The notes beneath the pieces were generated by a model. It searched no databases and was not told where the DNA came from. It worked only from the letters and a program-made list of their open reading frames with translations. DNA of 59,756 nt from Ruminococcus sp. (GTDB taxonomy: Bacteria; Bacillota; Clostridia; Oscillospirales; Ruminococcaceae): the NCBI GenBank assembly GCA_017472145.1, contig JAFUQX010000060.1, positions 1 through 59,756 of the forward strand, read 5' to 3'. Numbering within the stretch: the first letter of the stretch is position 1; each line of letters begins with the position of its first letter. Positions 16,144 through 24,019 of this stretch are shown here, piece after piece. Both the position numbers and the translations under genes were made by a program.

Positions 16144-17982
16144 TTATAACACGATTTTTACCTGATACCGCTGAAGCCATGCATTCAGCTGCACAAAATA
16201 GGCAATGGTCTGGGGCCGGGCCATAAGCTGACCATACCACTGAACAGCCTCGCCGCCGCTGAGCAGCTCCTCCAGACGCTCCCGGCTCACAATGGACAGA
16301 ACCGGAGCTGCCGGATCCTTCAGAACCTCCCGGAGCATCCTGGACACGGCAAAATAATACGCAGGATTGTGGGTTTTCGGGTAAGGACTTTTCTTCCGCC
16401 ACAGCACCTTCTCCGGCAGATAGTCCCTCATGGCCTGCCGCAGAAGTCCCTTCTCATAGCCCCTGTAATCCTTATATTCCCACGGAACATTGTAGAGATA
16501 TTCCGCTATCCGGTAGTCACAGAAGGGCACACGCACCTCCAGGGAGCTGTACATGCTCATGCGATCCTTCCGGTCCAGCAGATTCTGCATGAACCAGTCC
16601 AGATTCAGCAGCATCATTTCCCGCATGCGGGCCTCCAGAGAAGATTCACCCTCCAGCTTATCGGTCTCCATGAGGGTATTTCGGTAGGCTGCGTCCACAT
16701 AAGCCCGGCCGTCCAGAAGCTCCGACAGCTCCTCCCTCAAAAAGGACTGCCGATAGGATGTGCTCTGCGCCCAGGGAAAGCCCTCTGTCTGCCGGATGTC
16801 CGCATCCCGATACCATGGATATCCTCCGAACAGCTCATCGGCGCATTCCCCGGAAAGACCTACCGTCACATGCTTCTTGATATCGCCGCAGAACAGCAGC
16901 AGCGAGCTGTCAACATCCGCCATGCCGGGAAGGTCTCTGGCTTCCATGGCCGGGATCAGGGCTGCGGCCAGCTCCGGGGTATCCAGCACCGTCCAATGAT
17001 GCGCACAGCCCAGCGTCTCCGCCATACACCGGATATATTCCGGGTCGCTGTTGGGCTGAAAGCGGCTTTTCTGGAAATAACGGTCATTGTCCCGATAATC
17101 CACAGAGAAGGTATGCAGCGTTTTCCCCTGCTTCTTCATAGCACGGGCGGCTACTGAGGAGATCAGGCTGGAATCCAGCCCGCCGGAAAGAAACGTTCCA
17201 ATGGGAACATCGGATACCAGCTGCCGTGTGATGGCATCCTCCACCAGATCGCGCACATGCTCCGCTGTCTGAGCAAAATTCTCTGTGTGAGGCCGGGCCT
17301 TCAGCCGCCAGTAGGTCTCAATGTGCAGACCATCCTGATCATAGAGGGCCTGCTGGGCCCGCTTCAGCTCCCGTATGGTACGGAATATGCCGCAGCCCGG
17401 CGTCCGTCCCGGTCCCATGAAAATCAGCTCCGAAAGCCCTGTGCGGTCGATCTCGTGGGGAACCTCCGGATGCTCAAGCAGCGCCTTGATCTCCGATGCA
17501 AACACCAGACCGTTCCCTGTTTCCGCATAAAAGAGCGGCTTTACGCCGATCCGGTCTCTGGCCAGAAACAGCCGCTCGGCCGTATGCTCCCATACCGCAA
17601 AGGCGAAGATACCGTTGAAACGCTCTGTGCAGCCCTTTCCCCAGTGAATGTAGGCCTGAAGCACCACCTCCGTATCACAGGATGTCTCAAATACGACACC
17701 CTGTGCCCTCAGCTCCTGTCGCAGCTCCTCTGTATTGTACAGCTCGCCGTTGTAGACGATGGTGTAGGTCTCGTCACCCTCCATGCGTGTCACAGGCTGG
17801 CGGCCATATTCCACATCGATGACAGAAAGCCGCTGGTGTGCCAGTGCACAGTGCGGCTCTGTCCAGAGCTGTCCGTTCTGATCCGGGCCGCGTCTGATCA
17901 GTGTTTTCTGCATTTTCTCCAAAATCGTCCTGCTCCGGCGCAAATCCTGCTCCCAGCTGCACATACCGCAAAATCCGCACAT
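16144..17982 (-). CDS. asnB: Asparagine synthase (glutamine-hydrolysing)
   Basis: AsnB makes asparagine from aspartate, ATP and glutamine. The 612-residue protein begins MCGFCGMC, so Cys2 is the N-terminal amidotransferase nucleophile. It also has the glutamine-site YNGELYN near 85, the PP-motif FLSGGLDSSLISS of the synthetase domain near 270, and SGECADELFGGYPWY near 375. Length fits the AsnB family. GGAGG precedes the ATG. It is monocistronic, between convergent and tandem neighbours, and no leader element is seen in the 80-base upstream gap. Confidence 0.93.
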   Translation of the reverse strand: MCGFCGMCSWEQDLRRSRTILEKMQKTLIRRGPDQNGQLWTEPHCALAHQRLSVIDVEYGRQPVTRMEGDETYTIVYNGELYNTEELRQELRAQGVVFETSCDTEVVLQAYIHWGKGCTERFNGIFAFAVWEHTAERLFLARDRIGVKPLFYAETGNGLVFASEIKALLEHPEVPHEIDRTGLSELIFMGPGRTPGCGIFRTIRELKRAQQALYDQDGLHIETYWRLKARPHTENFAQTAEHVRDLVEDAITRQLVSDVPIGTFLSGGLDSSLISSVAARAMKKQGKTLHTFSVDYRDNDRYFQKSRFQPNSDPEYIRCMAETLGCAHHWTVLDTPELAAALIPAMEARDLPGMADVDSSLLLFCGDIKKHVTVGLSGECADELFGGYPWYRDADIRQTEGFPWAQSTSYRQSFLREELSELLDGRAYVDAAYRNTLMETDKLEGESSLEARMREMMLLNLDWFMQNLLDRKDRMSMYSSLEVRVPFCDYRIAEYLYNVPWEYKDYRGYEKGLLRQAMRDYLPEKVLWRKKSPYPKTHNPAYYFAVSRMLREVLKDPAAPVLSIVSRERLEELLSGGEAVQWYGQLMARPQTIAYFVQLNAWLQRYQVKIVL

Positions 17983-18062
17983 ATATACCCCTCCATTGTC
18001 AGACTATGATCTTTCCTAAGCAGTATATGCAGATTTTGACGAAAATGTACATGATCCCCTGA

Positions 18063-19673
18063 TCATATAAAAAATTTCCGGAATACAGTAGGGATCGCAA
18101 GCTCCCTCAGAATCTCGTCCCTGGTTTTCCACTGGAACAGCGGTGATTCCCGCCCGCATTCGATATACACGCCCTCCATTTTCCAGTGCAGGTGCGTGAA
18201 GACATGCTCCTTGCTTCGCTTGTACAGTATACTCAGCGGATTGCAGCCCCAATCCTTCACCTGCGCCAGTACTTTCTCCTCGGTCATTCTGGTTTCTATA
18301 TTGGGAAATTCCCACATACCGGCCAGCAGTCCATAGAGCGGCCGTTTGCATACCGCATATTTCTCATCGGTACGCAGAATGAACACCGTTACGTCCACCT
18401 GTTTTTTCGGCTGCTTCTTTTTCCGGACCGGAAGCAGACCGGAGGTGCCGCATTTCCGGCTCCGACAATATTCCCTTAACGGGCAGGCCTCGCAGCGCGG
18501 TGCATCTCCGGGAATGCAGACAGTAGCTCCCAGCTCCATCAGCGCCTGCGTCAGAATACCGCACCCTTCACCGTCCTTCTCAGGATAAACGGCACTCAGC
18601 TCCTGGATCACACGCTGCTTGGCAGGAACCTTGTCAATTTCTACCAGAGAATCCTGAAGACGCATAACCACACGGAGTACATTTCCATCCACGGCCGCTG
18701 TAGGCTGCCCGTAGCAGATGGAGCAGACTGCGCCGGCGGTATAGTCTCCCACGCCGGGAAGGGCATGGATCTCCTCATAGCTTGTGGGAAATACGCCCCC
18801 ATGTTCCTTTACAATTTTCTTTGCTGCAAGGCGTAGATTCCTCGCACGGCTGTAGTACCCCAGTCCTTCCCAGAGCTTATGTACCTGCTCCTCTGTGGCT
18901 TCTGCAAGAGACTGAATGTCGGGAAAGGCCTCCAGAAAACGGGTGTAGTAGCCCTTCACCGTTTCCACCCGTGTCTGCTGAAGCATCGTCTCCGATACCC
19001 AGATACAATAGGGATCACGTGTTCTGCGCCACGGCAGGTCACGGGCCTTTTCCCTGTACCATGTACACAAAGGAGCAACGGCGTATCGCAGCACGGCCTT
19101 CTGGGCCTGCTCCACGGCCTGCATCCGGGCGATGATTTTTTCATACACCGGTATCATATGCGCTTCCTTGCAGACAGCGCTGATCTCCTTGACAGGAATC
19201 CATTTCACATCACTGTTTTCATCTGGCTTGGGACGGAGCTTATCCTTCCGCCGGGCCTTCAGCCCATAGGTTACATTGTAATGTACGTGAGCCGGAACAG
19301 GTGCTCCGTTCTTCTCATGAGCCGCAACCGGCAGCACATCCAGCGAAAGGATCTCACTGCATAAAGGCTCGGCAGATGCAAGCCCTGTTTCCTCCATCGC
19401 CTCCCGGACGGCTGTATCCAGAAAATCCGTATTCCCGTCCGCATGACCGCCTGTCCAGGAAAAAGACTGATAGATGTTATGAAACACCATCAGCGTATTC
19501 TCCCCTGTTTCGTCCAGTATCATACTGGAGCAGGTGATATGCCCGCCGGAGGCACAGCTCCGGTAAAATATATCTGTGCCAAAAGCTTCAGCCGCTGTAA
19601 GAATCTCCCTTTTGGCCTGGGCTTCCTCCTCTGTCTGAGGTACATAGGCGGCCAGCTGATCTTTCCAATTCAT
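18063..19673 (-). CDS. mutY: NUDIX hydrolase - adenine DNA glycosylase (MutY) fusion
   Basis: The 536-residue protein fuses an N-terminal NUDIX domain (about 1-185) to a complete MutY. The NUDIX box reads GGHADGNTDFLD...REAMEETGL, a variant without the first conserved Glu but with the catalytic REXXEE. The MutY part has the catalytic Glu in SETMLQQTRV, the HhH LPGVGDYTAG, the catalytic Asp in AAVDGNV, four iron-sulfur Cys (CIPGDAPRCEACPLREYC), and a C-terminal MutT-like domain for 8-oxoG recognition. MutY removes A opposite 8-oxoguanine. The extra NUDIX domain is not part of the usual ~350-residue protein and could sanitise a nucleotide substrate. It overlaps the ANTAR gene by four bases (ATGA). 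Confidence 0.9.
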   Translation of the reverse strand: MNWKDQLAAYVPQTEEEAQAKREILTAAEAFGTDIFYRSCASGGHITCSSMILDETGENTLMVFHNIYQSFSWTGGHADGNTDFLDTAVREAMEETGLASAEPLCSEILSLDVLPVAAHEKNGAPVPAHVHYNVTYGLKARRKDKLRPKPDENSDVKWIPVKEISAVCKEAHMIPVYEKIIARMQAVEQAQKAVLRYAVAPLCTWYREKARDLPWRRTRDPYCIWVSETMLQQTRVETVKGYYTRFLEAFPDIQSLAEATEEQVHKLWEGLGYYSRARNLRLAAKKIVKEHGGVFPTSYEEIHALPGVGDYTAGAVCSICYGQPTAAVDGNVLRVVMRLQDSLVEIDKVPAKQRVIQELSAVYPEKDGEGCGILTQALMELGATVCIPGDAPRCEACPLREYCRSRKCGTSGLLPVRKKKQPKKQVDVTVFILRTDEKYAVCKRPLYGLLAGMWEFPNIETRMTEEKVLAQVKDWGCNPLSILYKRSKEHVFTHLHWKMEGVYIECGRESPLFQWKTRDEILRELAIPTVFRKFFI

Positions 19674-20275
19674 TTCTTGTCTCCAATCACAGCATTTTGT
19701 GCGTCTGTATATTCCGCAATAATGCCCAGTGCGACCTCCTTTCGGGGACGCCGGGTATCCATCGCCAGCTTCTCGATATGCCGGTGGGCCTGAAGCTCTG
19801 TCATAGCCTGTGTTTCAATGAGAATGCATTTGGCACGGGATACATACCGCAGCTCCTCCAGCTTGCTCTGAAGCCGGACATTTTCCTGCTTCATCCCCTG
19901 AAGGCGGCTTCTCATGGCAAAGCTCTGACGAATGGCCTGATGAAACAGATTCTTATGAATCGGCCTGGACACCACCGATACACCGCTGTCAATGGTTTTG
20001 TGCATCATGGTTTCAGCGGCATCTGTGCGGCAGAGCAAAATGATGCCGGCACTGGATTTCTCGCTCATCTGCATGGCCAGCTGATCGCCGTATTCATCCT
20101 TCAGCGGTGTATTGATCATCAGCAGATCAAAGCTGTCCTGCTGCATCAAGCGTCTGGCTTCATCACCGCTGGAAACAGCAGACACCTCCCGGCCGCCGCA
20201 CTGCTTTACAAAGGCAATCACTGCATCAAGCCCTTCTTCAGAGCCAGAGACAATCAGAGTCCTTCCTGCTTTCAA
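19670..20275 (-). CDS. Pseudo-receiver / ANTAR-domain RNA-binding regulator
   Basis: The 201-residue protein has a CheY-like domain (about 1-120), a coiled-coil segment (about 122-145) and a C-terminal ANTAR domain (about 146-200; ILIETQAMTELQAHRHIEKL). ANTAR proteins bind tandem RNA hairpins and cause antitermination. At the position of the phospho-acceptor Asp the sequence reads MINTPL, so Asp is Asn, and phosphorylation control is unlikely. The start is TTG at 20275, 8 bases after GGGAGG. It follows a degenerate glutamine synthetase-like gene by 22 bases and overlaps the NUDIX-MutY gene. In Clostridia, ANTAR regulators next to glnA control nitrogen genes; a similar role here is inference. 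Confidence 0.85.
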   Translation of the reverse strand: MKAGRTLIVSGSEEGLDAVIAFVKQCGGREVSAVSSGDEARRLMQQDSFDLLMINTPLKDEYGDQLAMQMSEKSSAGIILLCRTDAAETMMHKTIDSGVSVVSRPIHKNLFHQAIRQSFAMRSRLQGMKQENVRLQSKLEELRYVSRAKCILIETQAMTELQAHRHIEKLAMDTRRPRKEVALGIIAEYTDAQNAVIGDKK

Positions 20276-20297
20276 TGTTTACGCCTCCCTGCCATCC

Positions 20298-21545
20298 TCA
20301 GAAATAATACTTACAGCAGTATTCATGAGGATCCTCAGCGGCTTCATAGGCTTCGACCTGAGCCTGCTTCTGCCGGAGGAAATTTTCTGCTGCGGCCTGC
20401 GGGACATTTTCTCTTACAAAGTCACTGCCAGCGGTGAGACGCATGGCCTCCCTGAGAGAACCGGGCAGGTGAAGCAGGAGCATATCCTGTTCTGTCGCCG
20501 AAAGCACCTCCCCCTTTTCTATGCCGTCCATCCCAGCCTGAAGAAGCAGCTGGAAGGTAAGATAAGGGTTACAGAAGGCATCCGCTGAACAGACCTCCAG
20601 CATCGGCTCACACCCCGGCGTATAGCACAGCCGCAGAACCGGCGCTTCGCCTGTTGTGCAGCCGGCCTCAAAGCGCTCATAGGAATTCACAATGGGATTC
20701 ATGAAGGAGGTAAACTCCGGAATCCGCTTCAGGATCCCGGCCACAAAGGATCTTCCTGCATCGGTGATGGTATCAAAGCTGCTGCCGAAAACGGACTTTC
20801 CTTCTCTGGAGATGCTGATATAAATTTTCAGCGCACTGCCGATCTCCTCCGGCAAGGGCTTGGGACTGAAGGAAGCATAGAGACCGTTCCGGGCCGCAAT
20901 GGTCTTTACTACCGTCTTATAATGCATCATATTGTCCGCTGCTGTCAGAGGATGACTGGATGCAAAGTCGATCTCATTCTGTCCCGGCCCAGACTTGTGA
21001 CAGGAGGAGGTGGGACTGAGGCCCATTTCCTCCAGAGATAGGCAGATCTCCCGGCGTGTGTCCTCACACTTGTCCAGTGGCGCAATATCCAGATAGCCGC
21101 CATTGTCAAACGGGATCCTTGTGGGATTTCCCTCCATATCCGTTTTGAACAGATAGAACTCACAGCGTGTACTCATTTCACACTGAAAGCCCTTCTGCCA
21201 GAGCTTCTCCGTAGCAGCCTTGAGATTGCGGCGCAGATCTCCGGCATAGATACTGCCATCCTGTTGGTAGAGATTGCAGAAAAAACGCACTACACGTCCC
21301 GACTGCGGTCTCCACGGAAGCACGGACACAGAAGATGTATCCGGCCGCAGCATCAGCATCTGGGGCTTCTCCTCCAGCATATCGGCCGAATGCACCGGAA
21401 TTCCGTACGCAAGCGCACGGTCCAGCTCACGGGGCATGATGGCGATATTCTTCATATTACCAAAAATATCACAAAATGACAGACGAATAAACTTGATGTC
21501 ATTTTCCTCAATAAAGCTCAGTGTATCTGTTTCAGAAAAATACAT
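20298..21545 (-). CDS. Glutamine synthetase-like protein lacking catalytic residues (pseudoenzyme)
   Basis: The 415-residue protein follows the GSI order (beta-grasp, then catalytic domain) and aligns through GPGQNEID, SPKPL, NPIVNSYERF and NPYL..AGMDGI. Key ligands are gone. GDNGSGMHxH reads EEIGSALKIY, losing Asn264, His269 and His271 (Salmonella numbering). HHEVAPGQ reads CHKSGPGQ, so Glu212 is Lys. The RNRSxxIRIP stretch with Arg339/344 is missing, and the final R of VELR is Cys. The N-terminal FDGSS loop is absent. Glutamine synthesis is therefore unlikely. The start at 21545 has GGAGGAG upstream. It is first in an operon with an ANTAR regulator, suggesting a sensing role. Confidence 0.87.
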   Translation of the reverse strand: MYFSETDTLSFIEENDIKFIRLSFCDIFGNMKNIAIMPRELDRALAYGIPVHSADMLEEKPQMLMLRPDTSSVSVLPWRPQSGRVVRFFCNLYQQDGSIYAGDLRRNLKAATEKLWQKGFQCEMSTRCEFYLFKTDMEGNPTRIPFDNGGYLDIAPLDKCEDTRREICLSLEEMGLSPTSSCHKSGPGQNEIDFASSHPLTAADNMMHYKTVVKTIAARNGLYASFSPKPLPEEIGSALKIYISISREGKSVFGSSFDTITDAGRSFVAGILKRIPEFTSFMNPIVNSYERFEAGCTTGEAPVLRLCYTPGCEPMLEVCSADAFCNPYLTFQLLLQAGMDGIEKGEVLSATEQDMLLLHLPGSLREAMRLTAGSDFVRENVPQAAAENFLRQKQAQVEAYEAAEDPHEYCCKYYF

Positions 21546-21617
21546 ACTGCTCCTCCTAACATAAGCTATACTTTTTATTATACCGCTTTTTTCGCCTCTT
21601 GTAAAGTCAGGCCTGAC

Positions 21618-21651
21618 AAAAAAACTGCTGTACCCTTCCGGATACAGCAGT
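21618..21651 (-). terminator. Terminator of the L,D-transpeptidase gene
   Basis: On the minus strand ACTGCTGTATCC pairs with GGGTACAGCAGT, followed by a run of seven T. Confidence 0.9.
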
Positions 21652-21672
21652 CTGATCATATTATGGTTTATC

Positions 21673-23559
21673 TTACGGAATAACCAGAACCGGGGTTTCA
21701 ACCTCCACTGCATACCACAGCTTCTCTGCAAATTCCAGCGGCAGATTGATACAGCCATGAGAACCATTATACATGTAAATGTCTCCGCCGTAAGCCGATC
21801 GATTCAGGTCATGAAGACCAACACCCGTCCAGGTGATCGGCATCCAGAAGGAAACCGGCGCTACATAGCCCTCACCCTCCAGGTCTCTGTCTCTCTCTCT
21901 GGACCATACCTTGAATACACCTGTCGGTGTCTGGCATTCCGGGTCAATACCCATACCGGTCACACAGTCTGTATCCATCATCAGAACACCATCTACATAA
22001 TACCATACATGCTGATTGGTGATGTCCACCTCAATGTAAGTGTCACCGATATCATCTGTTCCGCGGCGATAGGCGATCTGAGAATATTCCGGCTCGATGG
22101 TCACGCTTTCACCAGCCTTGATATATTCAGCCAGCTTTTCAGCAGTAGCCTGTACGTCTGTCTTCCAGCCATAGGTACCGTAATCGCCCAGCGGCAGCTC
22201 GATCGTGCCCTGAAGCGTGGAATTGAAGGTACGTGTATAACCAGCCACAAAGGTGTCGTACTTGTCAGCAAGATTCGCCTGGACCCAGGCCTCTGCTGCA
22301 ACAGAGTCAACAACTACATTGCCTTCACTGTCGGAGGATACCCAGTCCACGATCGTCGTGGACTCCAGAACCTCCTGACGATCCTCAAAATCATAAGTGA
22401 TCGTAAGACCCATCATAGAGTTTGCTTCGGCCAGGGCCGGTTCCAGATCCGCTGCTGTTTTCTCCGCAGTCAGATAGCAGCTGCAGGCCTCCAGCTCAAT
22501 GGTGGACTGACCGCTACGCACCTGCTCCAGCGTATAATCAACAAGCGTATTCACATCGATCATATCGCCGTTGTCCTCCGGTACAATTACATATGTACCG
22601 TCAGCCTGCTTCTGGAGATAGGCATCTGTAGGCGGTGCGCTGCCCCAATTATAGTTGCGCACCATGTTGGCCAGCTTGGTTTCATCATAGGTATTGACAA
22701 GCTGTGTCTTATATTCAGCCGGGCTGAAGTAATTTACAAACCACAGCAGCACATTCTGATCTGCGGCCTTCTGGAAGGCTGTGTCATCCGCCAGAGAAAT
22801 AGCAGAACCAAACTCCTCGCCGCCGAAATGGATCTCCTCACCATTCTTCTTCACAAAGGTCAGACCCTGCACCTCACCCTCATGAATAACAGCCTGAGCC
22901 GCCTGATCCATGGTCATACCGCCGATATCTACGCCATTCATGTATGTATTAGGCAAAAAGCCCTTGCTGCACATCAGCATGCCCACAATGTATACAAGAA
23001 GGAGCAGCATGATCAGAACGCTGACAATTATGATTCCGGCACGGTTCTTTCTGGCCGCCGTCTCGGCTGCCTTCTGCTGTCTCTGACTCTGGCGGTAGTC
23101 ACGGGGAATCTCATAATCATATGTATCGTCCACATTCCGGCTGCGGCGTCCGCCTCCGGAGGTCTGCCGCTGTACATAACGCTGGGCCTCCTCTGCTGTA
23201 GAGGAGGGCGCAGACGACCTGCGTCCGCTGCTGCCGCTGTCCATGGAATTCATGGTCTCCTTGATGCGGCGCATCTTCTCCATCTTTTCCTCCGAGGTCG
23301 TTCTCGGCTGAGCATTCTGCTGGGCCGAGCGATCCTGCGGCCTCTGTCCCTGAGGACGTTTTTTCAGAGCCGTACCGTTCTGCCGTCCGGACAGCTCCGA
23401 TACGCTCTTATTGCTTGCACTTGTACGGCTCTGGGCCGGTCTGCGTGATCCGCCGGATAAGGACTCCTGCATCTGACGGTGCAGCTCCTCTCTGGACATC
23501 TGGGGCGCAGAAGAAGCTCCGCTTCCAGACTGGTAATTTGTTGTTCTGTTCTCGCTCAA
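21673..23559 (-). CDS. Membrane-anchored L,D-transpeptidase (YkuD type)
   Basis: The 628-residue protein has a long cytoplasmic low-complexity N terminus (about 1-170, rich in Ser, Arg and Gln) and one membrane helix (about 175-197). Extracytoplasmic VanW/peptidoglycan-binding-4-like regions follow, then a YkuD catalytic domain (about 505-628) with the HGCINLP catalytic Cys motif near the end. It should form 3-3 crosslinks in, or modify, peptidoglycan. The start codon is TTG at 23559 with AGAAAGGA upstream. The unusually long basic cytoplasmic tail could be a regulatory or partner-binding site. It has its own promoter and terminator. Confidence 0.9.
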   Translation of the reverse strand: MSENRTTNYQSGSGASSAPQMSREELHRQMQESLSGGSRRPAQSRTSASNKSVSELSGRQNGTALKKRPQGQRPQDRSAQQNAQPRTTSEEKMEKMRRIKETMNSMDSGSSGRRSSAPSSTAEEAQRYVQRQTSGGGRRSRNVDDTYDYEIPRDYRQSQRQQKAAETAARKNRAGIIIVSVLIMLLLLVYIVGMLMCSKGFLPNTYMNGVDIGGMTMDQAAQAVIHEGEVQGLTFVKKNGEEIHFGGEEFGSAISLADDTAFQKAADQNVLLWFVNYFSPAEYKTQLVNTYDETKLANMVRNYNWGSAPPTDAYLQKQADGTYVIVPEDNGDMIDVNTLVDYTLEQVRSGQSTIELEACSCYLTAEKTAADLEPALAEANSMMGLTITYDFEDRQEVLESTTIVDWVSSDSEGNVVVDSVAAEAWVQANLADKYDTFVAGYTRTFNSTLQGTIELPLGDYGTYGWKTDVQATAEKLAEYIKAGESVTIEPEYSQIAYRRGTDDIGDTYIEVDITNQHVWYYVDGVLMMDTDCVTGMGIDPECQTPTGVFKVWSRERDRDLEGEGYVAPVSFWMPITWTGVGLHDLNRSAYGGDIYMYNGSHGCINLPLEFAEKLWYAVEVETPVLVIP

Positions 23560-23694
23560 TTCAATCTTTCCTTTCTCTCGTGCTTTGTTTCTTTTCTTCT
23601 TTCACAGCTCACATTTACTCACATTTATCATTTGAAATAAAGCCGCAAAGCCGGCTTTCTAAAATATCCCTATATTTCTCACCATTTCTTATTT

Positions 23695-23723
23695 ATTATA
23701 TATTACCCAATCCATTTTGTCAA
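23695..23723 (-). promoter_or_regulatory. Sigma-A promoter of the L,D-transpeptidase gene
   Basis: TTGACA (23718-23723) and TATAAT (23695-23700) are 17 bases apart on the minus strand, giving a leader of about 130 bases. The rest of the 460-base divergent gap (23560-24019) is AT-rich and holds no gene I can support. Confidence 0.87.
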
Positions 23724-23904
23724 CCGTTTTCGACAACTTCTTCAAATTGATTTCTGTTTGTAACCTTTTCCTTCCGGGGTGCGCTCTGTACTGCGCCGAT
23801 CCCATTTCAAAGCATCGCCCCATATACACTGCATAATTCAATAAAGGGGGAAGTTTTTGTGCAAAAAGTATGAATTCAAGACAGTTTTTTGTGTAATGTT
23901 GCGA

Positions 23905-23933
23905 TTGACTTATGAAATAAATTGTATTATAAT
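23905..23933 (+). promoter_or_regulatory. Sigma-A promoter of the pectate lyase gene
   Basis: TTGACT (23905-23910) and TATAAT (23928-23933) are 17 bases apart, 86 bases before the start codon. Confidence 0.86.
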
Positions 23934-24019
23934 ACAAAAAGGGCAGTATGGTTTGAGGGAACCGCAAAGGGCTGCTCTGTAAAACACACGAATTGGTTAC
24001 ATTGTAGGAGGTTTGACCA

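Noticed and set aside
20298-21545. Calling this gene glnA
   Set aside because: Metal- and substrate-binding residues are absent, so synthetase activity is not supported.
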